DNA of 64,000 nucleotides from NCBI RefSeq assembly GCF_036057275.1, contig NZ_CP107945.1, positions 5,580,001 through 5,644,000 on the forward strand. The letters run 5' to 3'. This stretch comes from Streptomyces sp. NBC_00390. GTDB taxonomy: Bacteria > Actinomycetota > Actinomycetes > Streptomycetales > Streptomycetaceae. Made by a program: the position numbers and the translations under genes. Shown piece by piece: positions 18,001 to 26,756 of the stretch (the first letter of the stretch is position 1; each line of letters starts with the position of its first letter). The notes beneath the pieces are model-generated. The model searched no databases, had not been told where the DNA came from, and saw only the letters and a list, made by a program, of their open reading frames with translations.

Positions 18001-18639
18001 ATGTCGCAGAACGGCAGGACCCCGGTCGACTTCTGGTTCGACCCGCTGTGCCCGTGGGCGTGGATGACCTCGCGCTGGATGCTCGAGGTCGAGAAGGTAC
18101 GTGATGTCGAGGTCCGCTGGCATGTGATGAGCCTTGCCGTGCTGAACGAGGACAAGCTGGACGAGCTGCCGGAGACCTACCGCGAGATGCTCGCCACGAA
18201 GGCATGGGGCCCGGTCCGGGTCGTCACCGCCGCCCAGCAGGAGCACGGCGACGAGGTGCTCGGCAAGCTCTACACCGCGCTCGGCACCCGCTTCCACAAC
18301 GAGGGCCAGGGCCCTGTCCGGGACGCGGTGGTCGCGGCCCTGGAGGACATCGGTCTGCCCGTCTCCCTGGCGGACTACGCGGACAAGGACACTTACGACG
18401 CCCAACTGCGCGCCTCTCACAAGGAGGGCATCGAGAAGGTCGGCCAGGAGGTCGGCACCCCGGTCATAGCGGTGCCCGGTGCGGACGGCGAGCAGATCGC
18501 CTTCTTCGGGCCGGTCGTCACCCCCGCCCCCAAGGGCGAGGATGCGGCCAAGCTCTGGGACGGCACGCTGTTGGTGGCGTCGATCCCGGGCTTCTACGAG
18601 ATCAAGCGCACCCGCACACAGGGGCCCATCTTCGACTGA
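18001..18639 (+). CDS. DsbA-fold oxidoreductase, mycothiol-dependent nitroreductase-like
   Basis: 212 residues with a thioredoxin-like DsbA fold containing a helical insert. The active-site region reads FDPLCPWAWMTSRW (residues 13-26), close to the actinobacterial Rv2466c family of mycothiol-dependent reductases. In Rv2466c the motif, from memory, is CPWC; here it is CPWA, leaving only the nucleophilic cysteine, as in monothiol enzymes that use mycothiol as the second thiol. The cis-proline loop is GTPVIAV. No signal peptide is present, so it is cytosolic and not a periplasmic DsbA. GAGGAGAG precedes the ATG. It is divergent from the second aminopeptidase gene. Confidence 0.88.
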   Translation: MSQNGRTPVDFWFDPLCPWAWMTSRWMLEVEKVRDVEVRWHVMSLAVLNEDKLDELPETYREMLATKAWGPVRVVTAAQQEHGDEVLGKLYTALGTRFHNEGQGPVRDAVVAALEDIGLPVSLADYADKDTYDAQLRASHKEGIEKVGQEVGTPVIAVPGADGEQIAFFGPVVTPAPKGEDAAKLWDGTLLVASIPGFYEIKRTRTQGPIFD

Positions 18640-18656
18640 TCGGCCCGGAGGCACAG

Positions 18657-18720
18657 AAGGACCCCCCGCGAGTCGTTCCCCCAGAGCTGCGCCTGGGGGT
18701 GCCCCCACGCGGGGGTCCTT
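18657..18720. terminator. Nested-hairpin convergent terminator
   Basis: Outer arms AAGGACCCCCCGCG (18657-18670) and its near-perfect complement (18708-18720) enclose a second hairpin, CCCCCAG...CTGGGGG, of the family seen elsewhere in this window. It lies between the converging ends of the DsbA-fold gene (18639) and sodF (18784). The inner hairpin may be an insertion into a simpler terminator. Confidence 0.75.
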
Positions 18721-18783
18721 CCTCTTTCCGCCTGCCCGGTGAAGGCTGAGAAGACGATCACGAGCAGGACGACTGTGCCCCGG

Positions 18784-19419
18784 TCAGGGGGCGATCAGCG
18801 GCGTGCGCTCCTTGGCCTGCTCGTACCGCTTCGCCACGTCCTGCCAGTTCACGACCTGCCACATCGCGTCGATGAAGTCGACCTTCTGGTTCTTGTACTG
18901 CAGATAGAAGGCGTGCTCCCAGGCGTCGAAGACCAGGACCGGGACGGTGCCCTGGCCGACATTGCCCTGGTGGTCGTAGACCTGCTCGACGATGAGCCGG
19001 CCGCTCACCGGCTCGTACGCGAGCACGCCCCAGCCCGAACCCTGTGTGGTGGCCGAGGCCTTGGTCATCTGGGACTTGAACTTGGCGAAGGAGCCGAAGG
19101 ACTCGGCGATCGCGTCCGCGAGCTCGCCGACGCCGTCCTTCTCCAGCGGCTCGCCGCCGCCGTCGCCCGTCATGTTGTGCCAGTAGATCGAGTGCAGGAT
19201 GTGGCCGGAGAGATGGAACGCGAGGTTCTTCTCCAGACCGTTGATCGCAGCCCACGCCTCCTTGTCGCGTGCCTCCGCGAGCTGTTCAAGGGTGTCGTTC
19301 GCGCCCTTCACGTACGCCGCGTGGTGCTTGTCGTGATGGAGCTCGACGATCTGCGGACTGATGACCGGCTCGAGCGCCGCGTAGTCGTACGGGAGTTCAG
19401 GAAGCGTGTAAGTGGCCAT
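18784..19419 (-). CDS. sodF: Superoxide dismutase, Fe/Mn family (SodF)
   Basis: 211 residues, standard for cytosolic Fe/Mn superoxide dismutase, which converts superoxide to peroxide and oxygen. Metal ligands are recognisable: the first His in [13 protein letters not shown], the second in [14 protein letters not shown], and the Asp and His of [13 protein letters not shown]. The start [18 protein letters not shown] matches the family, and GGAGGG precedes it. Streptomycetes repress the iron enzyme when nickel is available, through the Fur-family regulator Nur, and a Nur-type operator is present upstream (19446-19462). I infer that a nickel enzyme (SodN) is encoded elsewhere. Confidence 0.97.
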   Translation of the reverse strand: MATYTLPELPYDYAALEPVISPQIVELHHDKHHAAYVKGANDTLEQLAEARDKEAWAAINGLEKNLAFHLSGHILHSIYWHNMTGDGGGEPLEKDGVGELADAIAESFGSFAKFKSQMTKASATTQGSGWGVLAYEPVSGRLIVEQVYDHQGNVGQGTVPVLVFDAWEHAFYLQYKNQKVDFIDAMWQVVNWQDVAKRYEQAKERTPLIAP

Positions 19420-19445
19420 GATCCGGTCCCTCCGGGTGCTGCTTA

Positions 19446-19462
19446 TTGCACATCTTATGCAA
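19446..19462 (-). promoter_or_regulatory. Nur-type operator upstream of sodF
   Basis: TTGCACATCTTATGCAA is a near-palindrome that fits the tTGCaa-N5-ttGCAA form I recall for the nickel regulator Nur. It sits 27 bases upstream of the sodF start codon, where it would overlap the promoter or transcription start. Identification is by consensus and by the gene it controls. Confidence 0.7.
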
Positions 19463-19544
19463 CTGCACACTAGCAGCGGCAAAGGCCCGCGATGATCAGG
19501 TGCCGGCCCCGGTCCACGGCGCGCCGCCTCCTGGGGCCCTGAAC

Positions 19545-19585
19545 GCGCAGGACCCCCGGGCCGGGGCGGCCCAGGGGTCCTGCGC
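19545..19585 (-). terminator. Terminator of the first permease gene
   Basis: 12-base perfect arms (GCGCAGGACCCC and its complement) with an 17-base GC-rich interior, beginning 25 bases beyond the permease stop and ahead of the sodF promoter. Confidence 0.75.
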
Positions 19586-19609
19586 GGGGCAGCGGTCAGC
19601 TGCCGTGGC

Positions 19610-21046
19610 TCACTCGGCGGCACGCTCCTCAGCCGCCTCGGCGGAGGGCGCGGCCGACCCCCGGACCTTCTGCACGACGAAGCCCGCGACGGCCAGCACC
19701 ACGGTCATCACACCGGTCGCGAGCAGCTGGTCGCGGGTGTCGGGCTCACGGAGCATGAGGACGAAGATTCCGGCCATGCCCGCGATGGCGACCCAGGTCA
19801 GCACCGGGTACAGCCACATACGGACGACAAGCTTCTCCGGGCCCTCGCGCTCCAGGCGGCGACGCAGCAGCAGCTGGGAGACGGCCACGAACAGCCAGAC
19901 GACCAGGATCACCGCGCCGATCATGTTCAGCAGCCAGGGGAAGACGTCGTCCGGACGCCAGTAGCTGAGCAGCACGCACAGGAAGCCGAAGACCGAGGAG
20001 ACGAGGACGGCGATCCGCGGCACACCGCCCGAGATCTTCCCGATCGCCCTCGGTCCCTGCCCGCGGGCGACCAGGGAGTACGCCATACGGGAGGCGCCGT
20101 AGATGTTGGCGTTCATCGCCGAGAGCAGTGCGACCAGCACCACGACCTGCATCACGATGCCCGCGCCCGGAATGTCGAGATGGTTCAGCGCGGTGACGTA
20201 CGGACCCTTGTCGGGGTCGGCGACATCCGGGTCGTTCCACGGCACCAGCGTGACGATGACCGCCATCGAGCCGATGTAGAAGAGCGCGATGCGCCACATC
20301 GCCGTCCGCACGGCCTTGGCGACACCCTGGACGGGGTGCTCGGACTCGGCGGCCGCGATGGTGACCGTTTCCAGGCCGCCATAGGCGAACACGGACGCGA
20401 GCAGACCGATGACCAGCCCCTCGGAGCCGTTCGGCAGGAAGCCGCCGTCGCCGGTGAGGTTGGTGGTGCCGGGGGCCTCGGTGCCGGGCAGCAGGCCGGC
20501 GATCGCGAGGCCGCCGAGGATCAGGAACAGCGTGATGGCGCCCACCTTGAGGGCCGCGAACCAGAACTCGAACTCGCCGAAGTTCTTCACCGCGGCCAGG
20601 TTCGTACCGCAGAACACCAGCATGAACAGTGCGACCCAGGCCCACTCGGGCGTCCCCGGCAGCCAGCCGCTGACGATCTTCGCAGCGCCGATGCCCTCGA
20701 GGCCCACGGCGACGGACAGCAGCACCCAGAAAGACCAGCCGGCCGTGAAGCCCGCCCACGGCCCGATGGCCCGCTCGGCATGCACCGAGAAGGAGCCGGA
20801 CGCCGGGTTCGCCGCCGACATCTCGCCCAGCATGCGCATCACGAGCATGACGAGCAGACCGGACACGGTGTAGGCGAGGACGATGCCGGGTCCGGCGGCG
20901 GCGATACCCGCACCGGAGCCGACGAACAGGCCGGCCCCGATCACACCGCCGAGGGCGATCATCGACAGATGGCGTTGCTTGAGTCCGTGCGTGAGCGGCG
21001 TGCCGGCCTTGCGGTCGACGGGCGCGGGCGCGGAGGTTTGTGACAT
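19610..21046 (-). CDS. Amino-acid permease, APC/AAT family (paralogue 1)
   Basis: 478 residues with about 12 hydrophobic segments. It shows the AAT-family opening [20 protein letters not shown] followed by [12 protein letters not shown] (the unwound TM1 substrate site) and [18 protein letters not shown]. It should take up an amino acid with protons; the close relatives are GABA/aromatic/proline-type permeases, and specificity cannot be read from sequence. The start at 21046 begins with the short cytosolic tail and has AGGG upstream. It is one of three same-strand paralogues (21186-22571, 23547-24989) which differ mostly at their ends and in the substrate-site segment after TM1. Confidence 0.92.
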   Translation of the reverse strand: MSQTSAPAPVDRKAGTPLTHGLKQRHLSMIALGGVIGAGLFVGSGAGIAAAGPGIVLAYTVSGLLVMLVMRMLGEMSAANPASGSFSVHAERAIGPWAGFTAGWSFWVLLSVAVGLEGIGAAKIVSGWLPGTPEWAWVALFMLVFCGTNLAAVKNFGEFEFWFAALKVGAITLFLILGGLAIAGLLPGTEAPGTTNLTGDGGFLPNGSEGLVIGLLASVFAYGGLETVTIAAAESEHPVQGVAKAVRTAMWRIALFYIGSMAVIVTLVPWNDPDVADPDKGPYVTALNHLDIPGAGIVMQVVVLVALLSAMNANIYGASRMAYSLVARGQGPRAIGKISGGVPRIAVLVSSVFGFLCVLLSYWRPDDVFPWLLNMIGAVILVVWLFVAVSQLLLRRRLEREGPEKLVVRMWLYPVLTWVAIAGMAGIFVLMLREPDTRDQLLATGVMTVVLAVAGFVVQKVRGSAAPSAEAAEERAAE

Positions 21047-21185
21047 GGACGTGCCCTGTTCATTGGCTGAGACGGGGGGAGCGGACGCCAGTGTGGGCAC
21101 GAGTTCCGTTCACGCGGAATGCGCGTCCGCTATACGGGCACGATGCTCACACAAGGTCAACACGCAGGTACGGCACGCCCGTCGG

Positions 21186-22571
21186 TCAGCCGTGCCGCTC
21201 CCGCGTCTCGCGCACGGCCGAGACCAGCAGCACCACGGCCGTCGCACCGGCCGACCACAGCACCTGCGGACGGGCCGCTTCATCGGTCAGCATCAGCACC
21301 AGCACCCCGGCCATGGCGGCCAGCGTCACCCAGGTCAGCCACGGGTACCCCCACATTCGCAGAGTGAGCATTCCGGGGGCCTCGCGCTCGATACGGCGGC
21401 GCAGCCGCAGTTGCGAGACGGCGACCAGCGCCCACACGAACAGCAGGACCGCGCCGACCGAGTTGAGCATGTAGAGAAAGACGGAATCCGGCCACTTCAG
21501 ATTCAGCAGTACGGAGACGAAGCCGAAGGCGACCGAGGCGAGGACCGCCCGGCGTGGCACGCCGCCCGCGCTCACCTTGAGCAGTCCCCGCGGCGCCTCG
21601 CCGCGCTCGGCGAGCGAGAACACCATGCGGGAGGAGCCGTACAGCGTGGCGTTCAGCGCGGACAGCAGAGCCACGAAGACGACGATCTCCATGATCTGCC
21701 CGGCGTGCGGCACCCCGATCTCGTCCAGTACGGCGACGAAGGGGCTCAGCCCGGCCCGCTGTGCGGTCCACGGCAGCAGCGTCACGATGAGCAGCATCGA
21801 GCCGACATAGAAGAAGAGGATGCGGACGACCGCACTGCGTACGGCCCGGGCGACCGCGCGGCCCGGGTCGTCGGTCTCCGCGGCGGCGATCGTGACGACC
21901 TCCAGGCCGCCGAAGGCGAAGATGACCGTGAGCACGCCGGAGACGACGCCGTCCCAGCCGTTCGGCAGAAAGCCGCCGTCCCCGGTGAGATGGGTGAATC
22001 CGACCGGGTCGGTGTCCGGCAGCAGCCCGAGGACGGCGAGTGTGCCGAGGCCCAGGAACAGCACGATCGCGACGACCTTGAGGGCGGCGAACCAGAATTC
22101 GAACTCGCCGAAGTTCTTCACTGCCGTCAGGTTGACGAGGGTGAAGACCAGCATGAAGACCAGCACCCAGCCCCACTGGGGGAGTGCCGGCGCCCAGCCG
22201 TGCGCGATCTGCGCTGCCGCGGTCGCCTCCACGGCCAGCACCACCACGGTGAGGAACCAGTAGAGCCAGCCGATCGAGAAGCCCGCCCAGCGGCCGAGTG
22301 CGCGCTCCGCATGCACCGAGAAGGAGCCGGAGGCCGGCATGGCCGCGGACATCTCGCCCAGCATCCGCATCACGAGCATCGCGATCGTGCCCGCGATCAG
22401 ATACGAGAGCACGATGCCGGGCCCGGCAACGGCAACTCCCGCGCCCGAGCCGACGAACAGCCCGGCCCCGATCACGCCGCCGAGCCCCAGCATCGTCAGA
22501 TGACGCTGCTTGAGCCCGTGTTCGAGGGGTTCGGCCTCGGCGGCCAGGGGCGTGGGCGGCGCATCGTGCAT
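21186..22571 (-). CDS. Amino-acid permease, APC/AAT family (paralogue 2)
   Basis: 461 residues, about 12 membrane segments. The sequence near the start ([20 protein letters not shown], then GSGAGVAVAGPG) and [20 protein letters not shown] show the same family as its neighbour. WLYWFLTVVVLAVEATAAAQ is shared in form with paralogue 3 (WLYWFFWVVVLAVEATAGA), so 2 and 3 look closer to each other than to 1. Transported amino acid unknown. The ribosome site is weak (GAG at a long distance). A 139-base gap separates it from paralogue 1, so the two may be transcribed separately. The shared upstream region with bioY carries an inverted pair of CACGTGA-containing sites. Confidence 0.91.
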   Translation of the reverse strand: MHDAPPTPLAAEAEPLEHGLKQRHLTMLGLGGVIGAGLFVGSGAGVAVAGPGIVLSYLIAGTIAMLVMRMLGEMSAAMPASGSFSVHAERALGRWAGFSIGWLYWFLTVVVLAVEATAAAQIAHGWAPALPQWGWVLVFMLVFTLVNLTAVKNFGEFEFWFAALKVVAIVLFLGLGTLAVLGLLPDTDPVGFTHLTGDGGFLPNGWDGVVSGVLTVIFAFGGLEVVTIAAAETDDPGRAVARAVRSAVVRILFFYVGSMLLIVTLLPWTAQRAGLSPFVAVLDEIGVPHAGQIMEIVVFVALLSALNATLYGSSRMVFSLAERGEAPRGLLKVSAGGVPRRAVLASVAFGFVSVLLNLKWPDSVFLYMLNSVGAVLLFVWALVAVSQLRLRRRIEREAPGMLTLRMWGYPWLTWVTLAAMAGVLVLMLTDEAARPQVLWSAGATAVVLLVSAVRETRERHG

Positions 22572-22685
22572 GACGTTCGGAACTCTCGGATCACTCGGGG
22601 GGAGTTATGGGGTCCCTACAGTCTCGCCCGGCTCTGCCCTGTGAGGCAAAACCGGGCATCATGCTCCCGACCTGAGTGATGAGTC

Positions 22686-22777
22686 TCACGTGATCGCAGG
22701 TGTGGAGACTTTCCTTTGTCCGAACTCCACCAACGCCCGAGGCTGTGCTTTGTGGACGGCTGATGGTGATCACGTGA
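22686..22777. promoter_or_regulatory. Inverted pair TCACGTGATC / GATCACGTGA
   Basis: Ten-base exact inverted copies at 22686-22695 and 22768-22777, 72 bases apart, between the divergent permease and bioY genes. Each contains the palindrome TCACGTGA. Spacing and placement suit a regulator that binds both sites, but I cannot name it. Confidence 0.4.
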
Positions 22778-22833
22778 CGGAGCGTGGGCTACGGTCACCG
22801 TGTTCCGAACTGCCCTCACCCTGCGGAGTCCTG

Positions 22834-23454
22834 ATGAGTACTGCTGCCGCCCCCCTCCGATCCGGTGGGGTTCACCTTGCCGCAGGCAAGGTGCCGGTCC
22901 TGGCGGACCTGCTGCCCGCCGCCCGCGCCCGGTACGCCGTGGACGCCGCACTGGTGGCCGGCGGCGCGGCGCTCACCGGCATCGCCGCCCAGATTGCCGT
23001 TCCGGTCCCCGGCTCGCCGGTCCCGGTCTCCGGCCAGACGTTCGCCGCCCTGCTGGTGGGGACCGCACTCGGCGCCCGCCGGGGCTTCCTCTCGCTCGGC
23101 CTGTACGCGGTCGCCGGCGCGGCGGGCATGCCGTGGTTCGCGCAGGGCACGTCGGGCTACGGGATGCCGTCCTTCGGCTACATCCTCGGCATGCTGCTCG
23201 CCGCCACCGTCGTCGGCGCCCTGGCCCGCCGCGGCGCCGACCGCTCGGTCCTGCGCACCGCGGGCGCGATGGCCGTCGGCTCCGTGATCATCTACGCGGT
23301 CGGTGTCCCGTACCTGGCCCTCGCCACCGGGATGTCGCTGTCCGCCGCGATCTCCGCGGGCCTGGTGCCGTTCCTCATCGGTGACGCGCTCAAGGCCGCG
23401 CTGGCGATGGGCGCGCTGCCGACCGCCTGGAAGCTGGTCGGCCGCCGCGGCTGA
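22834..23454 (+). CDS. bioY: Biotin transporter substrate-binding subunit BioY
   Basis: 206 residues with six hydrophobic segments and the BioY pattern VPVPGSPVPVSGQTFAALLV, GARRGFLSLGLYAVAGAAGM and YILGMLLAATVVG. BioY is the S-component of the biotin ECF transporter; it binds biotin in the membrane and works alone or with a shared energising module (EcfA/EcfT). No ecfA or ecfT gene is nearby, so either a distant shared module or solitary function is implied. The ATG at 22834 is preceded by GGAG; upstream in-frame codons give non-homologous sequence. It is the only rightward gene within a leftward permease group and ends at a strong bidirectional terminator. Confidence 0.94.
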   Translation: MSTAAAPLRSGGVHLAAGKVPVLADLLPAARARYAVDAALVAGGAALTGIAAQIAVPVPGSPVPVSGQTFAALLVGTALGARRGFLSLGLYAVAGAAGMPWFAQGTSGYGMPSFGYILGMLLAATVVGALARRGADRSVLRTAGAMAVGSVIIYAVGVPYLALATGMSLSAAISAGLVPFLIGDALKAALAMGALPTAWKLVGRRG

Positions 23455-23483
23455 GGCGCCTCGCACCTGCGCCGCGTGTACAT

Positions 23484-23528
23484 ACGCCGCAGCCCCGGCC
23501 CGCACGAAGCGGACCGGGGCTGCGGCGT
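23484..23528. terminator. Strong convergent terminator
   Basis: 15-base perfect arms (ACGCCGCAGCCCCGG and its complement) with a 15-base interior, located between the ends of bioY (23454) and the third permease (23547). Confidence 0.88.
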
Positions 23529-23546
23529 TGATGTACGGGCTGCGGG

Positions 23547-24989
23547 TCAGCCGGCGGTGACCGACGACTTCGACTTCCGCACGCGGTCGAGCACCACGCC
23601 GATGGTCACCACGATCGCGGCGACCAGCATCGACAGCAGCACGACCTCGCGGTTGGCGTCGTCGAAGAGCATGTAGCCCAGCACGAAGGTGATCATCGCG
23701 GCGGTCGCCCAGGTCAGGTACGGGAAGAGCCACATCTTCACGGTCACCTTCTCCGGCGCCTCGCGCAGCAGGATCCCGCGCATCCGCAGCTGGGTGAAGC
23801 AGATCACCAGCCAGACGAACAGCGCGACCGCACCCGACGAGTTCAGCAGGAACAGGAAGACCGTGTCCTTGTACGCGTAGTTGGCCCAGACGGCGGCGAA
23901 GCCGAAGACCACGGAGCCCAGGATCGCCCACGTCGGCACGCCCTTGGCGTTGACCTTGGCGAACGCCTTCGGCGCGTCGCCGCGCTCGCCCAGCGAGAAG
24001 GCCATGCGGGAGGCCGTGTACAGGCCCGAGTTGAGGCAGGACAGAACGGCCGTCAGCACGATGACGTTCATGATCTGGCCGGCGTGCGGGATACCGATGG
24101 AGTCCAGGGCCGCGACGTAGGAGCCCTTCTCCACGATCGACGCGTCGTTCCACGGCAGCAGGGTCAGGACGACGAAGATCGAGCCCAGGTAGAAGACGGC
24201 GATCCGCCAGATCACGCTGTTGGTGGCCTTGGTGACCGCGCGCCGCGGGTCCTCGGACTCACCGGCGGCCAGCGTGACGATCTCGCTGCCCATGAAGGAG
24301 AAGACCACCATCAGCACGCCGGTGAGGATGGCGCCCGCGCCGTTCGGCAGGAATCCGCCGGCGTCGGTGAGATGGGCGAAGCCCGCGCCCGGGTTGTCGG
24401 AGCCCGGCAGGACACCGAAGACGGCCAGCAGGCCGATGATCACGAAGGCGCCGATCGCGACGACCTTGATGCCCGCGAACCAGAACTCGAACTCGCCGTA
24501 CGACGAGACCGACGCCAGGTTGGTGACGGTCAGCACGACCATGACGATCAGGGCCCAGGCCCACTGCGGCACCGCCGGCATCCAGCCCTCAAGGATCACC
24601 GCACCGGCCGTGGCCTCCACGGCCAGCACGACGACCCAGAAGAACCAGTACAGCCAGCCGATGGAGAAGCCCGCCCAGCGGCCGAGCGCGCGGTCGGCGT
24701 ACGCCGAGAAGGAGCCGGAGTTGGGGCTGGCGGCGGCCATCTCGCCCAGCATCCGCATCACGAACACGACGAGCACGCCGACGAGCGCGTAGGACACCAG
24801 GATGGCGGGGCCGGCCTTGGCGATGCCGCCGGAGGAGCCGACGAACAGGCCGGCGCCGATCACACCGCCGATGGCGATCATGGACAGGTGGCGGTTCTTG
24901 AGACCGGCCTGGAGACCATCGGAGGACTGCGGATTACCGGCGTTTCCGGTCTGCCCGCCTTCCTTTGTGAGGGTCGTCTGCGAGCTCAT
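23547..24989 (-). CDS. Amino-acid permease, APC/AAT family (paralogue 3)
   Basis: 480 residues, about 12 membrane segments. The motifs [20 protein letters not shown], then GSSGGIAKAGPA, and MRMLGEMAAASPNSGSFSAY place it in the AAT branch. Here the substrate-site segment reads SSGG rather than SGAG, as in GABA and related permeases (GabP-like), so its substrate probably differs from that of its neighbours. The ATG at 24989 has AAGGAA upstream. It carries a longer polar N-terminus (about 35 residues). It converges with bioY and is divergent from rpiB. Confidence 0.92.
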   Translation of the reverse strand: MSSQTTLTKEGGQTGNAGNPQSSDGLQAGLKNRHLSMIAIGGVIGAGLFVGSSGGIAKAGPAILVSYALVGVLVVFVMRMLGEMAAASPNSGSFSAYADRALGRWAGFSIGWLYWFFWVVVLAVEATAGAVILEGWMPAVPQWAWALIVMVVLTVTNLASVSSYGEFEFWFAGIKVVAIGAFVIIGLLAVFGVLPGSDNPGAGFAHLTDAGGFLPNGAGAILTGVLMVVFSFMGSEIVTLAAGESEDPRRAVTKATNSVIWRIAVFYLGSIFVVLTLLPWNDASIVEKGSYVAALDSIGIPHAGQIMNVIVLTAVLSCLNSGLYTASRMAFSLGERGDAPKAFAKVNAKGVPTWAILGSVVFGFAAVWANYAYKDTVFLFLLNSSGAVALFVWLVICFTQLRMRGILLREAPEKVTVKMWLFPYLTWATAAMITFVLGYMLFDDANREVVLLSMLVAAIVVTIGVVLDRVRKSKSSVTAG

Positions 24990-25186
24990 GGACGATTCCT
25001 TAGGTTCGAGAACACTCGGGTTACGAGCCCAGGCATTGAAACCCGGTACTCATCGGTACGGAAGGTCCAACTCCGGATCGTGACTCTCCCCACAGTCACG
25101 ACCTCGCCCGGCCACCCCCCCCCGGGAGGACCAAGGTCCCGACCCCGCTGACCGCTACCCCCGCTTCCGCATGCCACACTCGGACC

Positions 25187-25675
25187 ATGCGCGTGTACCT
25201 CGGCTCCGACCATGCCGGTTTCGAACTCAAGAACCACCTCGTCGAGTGGCTCACGGCCCACGGCCACGAGCCGGTCGACTGCGGCCCCCACATCTACGAC
25301 GCCCAGGACGACTACCCGCCGTTCTGCCTGCGTGCCGCGGAGCGGACGGCCGCCGACGAAGGCAGCCTCGGCATCGTGATCGGCGGCTCCGGCAACGGCG
25401 AGCAGATCGCGGCGAACAAGGTCAAGGGCGTGCGCGCCGCGCTCGCCTGGAGCGAGCAGACCGCGGCCCTCGGCCGCGAGCACAACAACGCGAACGTCGT
25501 TGCCATCGGCGGCCGGATGCACTCGGTGGACGAGTCGACCAAGTTCGTCGAGATCTTCCTGAACACGCCCTACTCGGGTGAGGAGCGTCACACCCGCCGC
25601 ATCGAGATGCTCTCCGCGTACGAGGCCACCGGCGAGCTCCCGCCGATCCCGGCCCACCACCCGCAGCAGGGCTGA
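25187..25675 (+). CDS. rpiB: Ribose-5-phosphate isomerase B
   Basis: 162 residues of the RpiB/LacA fold. It interconverts ribose 5-phosphate and ribulose 5-phosphate in the pentose phosphate pathway. Typical stretches are YLGSDHAGFELKNHL at the start, the phosphate loop GIVIGGSGNGEQIAANKVKG, and HNNANVVAIGGRM. The active-site residue after GSGNG is Glu, as in the actinobacterial Glu-type enzymes, rather than the Cys of the E. coli enzyme. The sequence CACACT lies six bases before the ATG and there is no ribosome site, so the gene may be leaderless. A hairpin terminator follows. Confidence 0.94.
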   Translation: MRVYLGSDHAGFELKNHLVEWLTAHGHEPVDCGPHIYDAQDDYPPFCLRAAERTAADEGSLGIVIGGSGNGEQIAANKVKGVRAALAWSEQTAALGREHNNANVVAIGGRMHSVDESTKFVEIFLNTPYSGEERHTRRIEMLSAYEATGELPPIPAHHPQQG

Positions 25676-25689
25676 CCCGAACGCCGCAG

Positions 25690-25711
25690 GCGGGCCGGTT
25701 CGCCGGCCCGC
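25690..25711 (+). terminator. rpiB terminator
   Basis: 9-base perfect arms GCGGGCCGG/CCGGCCCGC around a TTCG tetraloop, 14 bases after the rpiB stop codon. Confidence 0.75.
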
Positions 25712-25895
25712 CCCGCGCGGCGGGGTGCCCGCCCCCGTGCCATGACGCCGCGCCGCGTGGCGGTGTCAGGCCGAGGCCCAGGACAGCCGTCGCCGCGCGC
25801 GGGATCCGGACGTCCCCGCCGTGGGCGAAGCCCCGTGGCCCGCCCTGCGCCTGAGGTCGGGGGCGAGAGCCGCCGAACGACCACAGGAGACCGCC

Positions 25896-26705
25896 GTGCC
25901 CGAAGGGCATACGATCCACCGCCTCGCGGAGGACCATCTCCACCGCTTCGCGGGACGGAGCGTCCGGGTCAGCAGCCCCCAGGGCAAGTTCTCGGACAGT
26001 GCCGCCCTCCTCGACGGGCGTGTGCTCGACGGTGCCGACGCGCACGGCAAGCACCTCTTCCTCGGTTTCCAGGACACGGGCTGGGTGCACATCCACCTCG
26101 GCCTGTTCGGCAAGCTCGGCTTCGGCACGACGCCCGCCCCGCCGCCCACCGACACCGTCCGGCTCCGTCTCCTCGACGAGAGCCACTACGCGGACCTGCG
26201 CGGCCCCACCACCTGTGCCCTCGTCACCGACGGGGAGAAGCAGGCGATACACGACCGGCTCGGCCCCGACCCGCTGCGGCCGCACGACATCCCCGACCGT
26301 GCCTGGGCCCGGATCTCCCGCTCCCGCACGACCATTGCGGCGCTGCTCATGGACCAGAAGATCATCGCGGGTGTCGGGAACGTCTACCGCGCCGAAGTCC
26401 TCTTCCGGCACGGCATCGACCCTTACCGGGCCGGCCAGGACCTCACACGGCGTCAGTGGGACGCGATCTGGACGGACCTGGCCGAACTGATGCGCGAGGG
26501 TGTACGCAACAATCGCATCGACACGGTCCGGCCGGAACACACCCCCGAAGCGACGGGGCGGCCGCCCCGCGCCGACGACCACGGCGGAGAGGTCTACGTC
26601 TACCGACGGGCCCATCTGCCGTGCCACATCTGTGGCGGCGAGATCCGCACCGCCGATCTCGCCGCCCGCAATCTCTTCTGGTGCCCGGCCTGCCAGGCTG
26701 CCTGA
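25896..26705 (+). CDS. Fpg/Nei family DNA glycosylase, endonuclease VIII-like
   Basis: 269 residues. It excises oxidised bases and nicks the abasic site. The product begins V/M-PEGHTIHRLA: the N-terminal proline (after Met removal) is the catalytic amine and PEGHT marks the Nei branch rather than MutM (PELPE). The helix-two-turn-helix region is LLMDQKIIAGVGNVYRAEVL. A C4 zinc finger closes the chain (CHICGGEIRTADLAARNLFW then CPAC). The GTG at 25896 is fixed by the need for an exposed Pro2 and has AGGAGA upstream. It converges on the Eis-like gene with a short hairpin between them. Confidence 0.94.
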   Translation: MPEGHTIHRLAEDHLHRFAGRSVRVSSPQGKFSDSAALLDGRVLDGADAHGKHLFLGFQDTGWVHIHLGLFGKLGFGTTPAPPPTDTVRLRLLDESHYADLRGPTTCALVTDGEKQAIHDRLGPDPLRPHDIPDRAWARISRSRTTIAALLMDQKIIAGVGNVYRAEVLFRHGIDPYRAGQDLTRRQWDAIWTDLAELMREGVRNNRIDTVRPEHTPEATGRPPRADDHGGEVYVYRRAHLPCHICGGEIRTADLAARNLFWCPACQAA

Positions 26706-26706
26706 A

Positions 26707-26734
26707 GTCCCGGTCGCCGCACGGCAACCGGGAC
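26707..26734. terminator. Convergent hairpin between glycosylase and acetyltransferase genes
   Basis: 12-base arms with one mismatch (GTCCCGGTCGCC at 26707-26718 against the complement at 26723-26734) and a 4-base loop, in the 51-base gap between two converging genes. Confidence 0.7.
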
Positions 26735-26756
26735 ACGTTCCCCTGGAATCCGTTTC

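Noticed and set aside
22620-22833. Biotin or other riboswitch upstream of bioY
   Set aside because: No conserved riboswitch-like fold is visible and bacterial bioY is normally under protein control; the inverted pair suits a DNA-binding protein better.
25108-25135. C-tract upstream of rpiB as a phase-variable promoter
   Set aside because: The CCCCCCCCCC-like run is short, ordinary for this GC content, and is outside any recognisable promoter.
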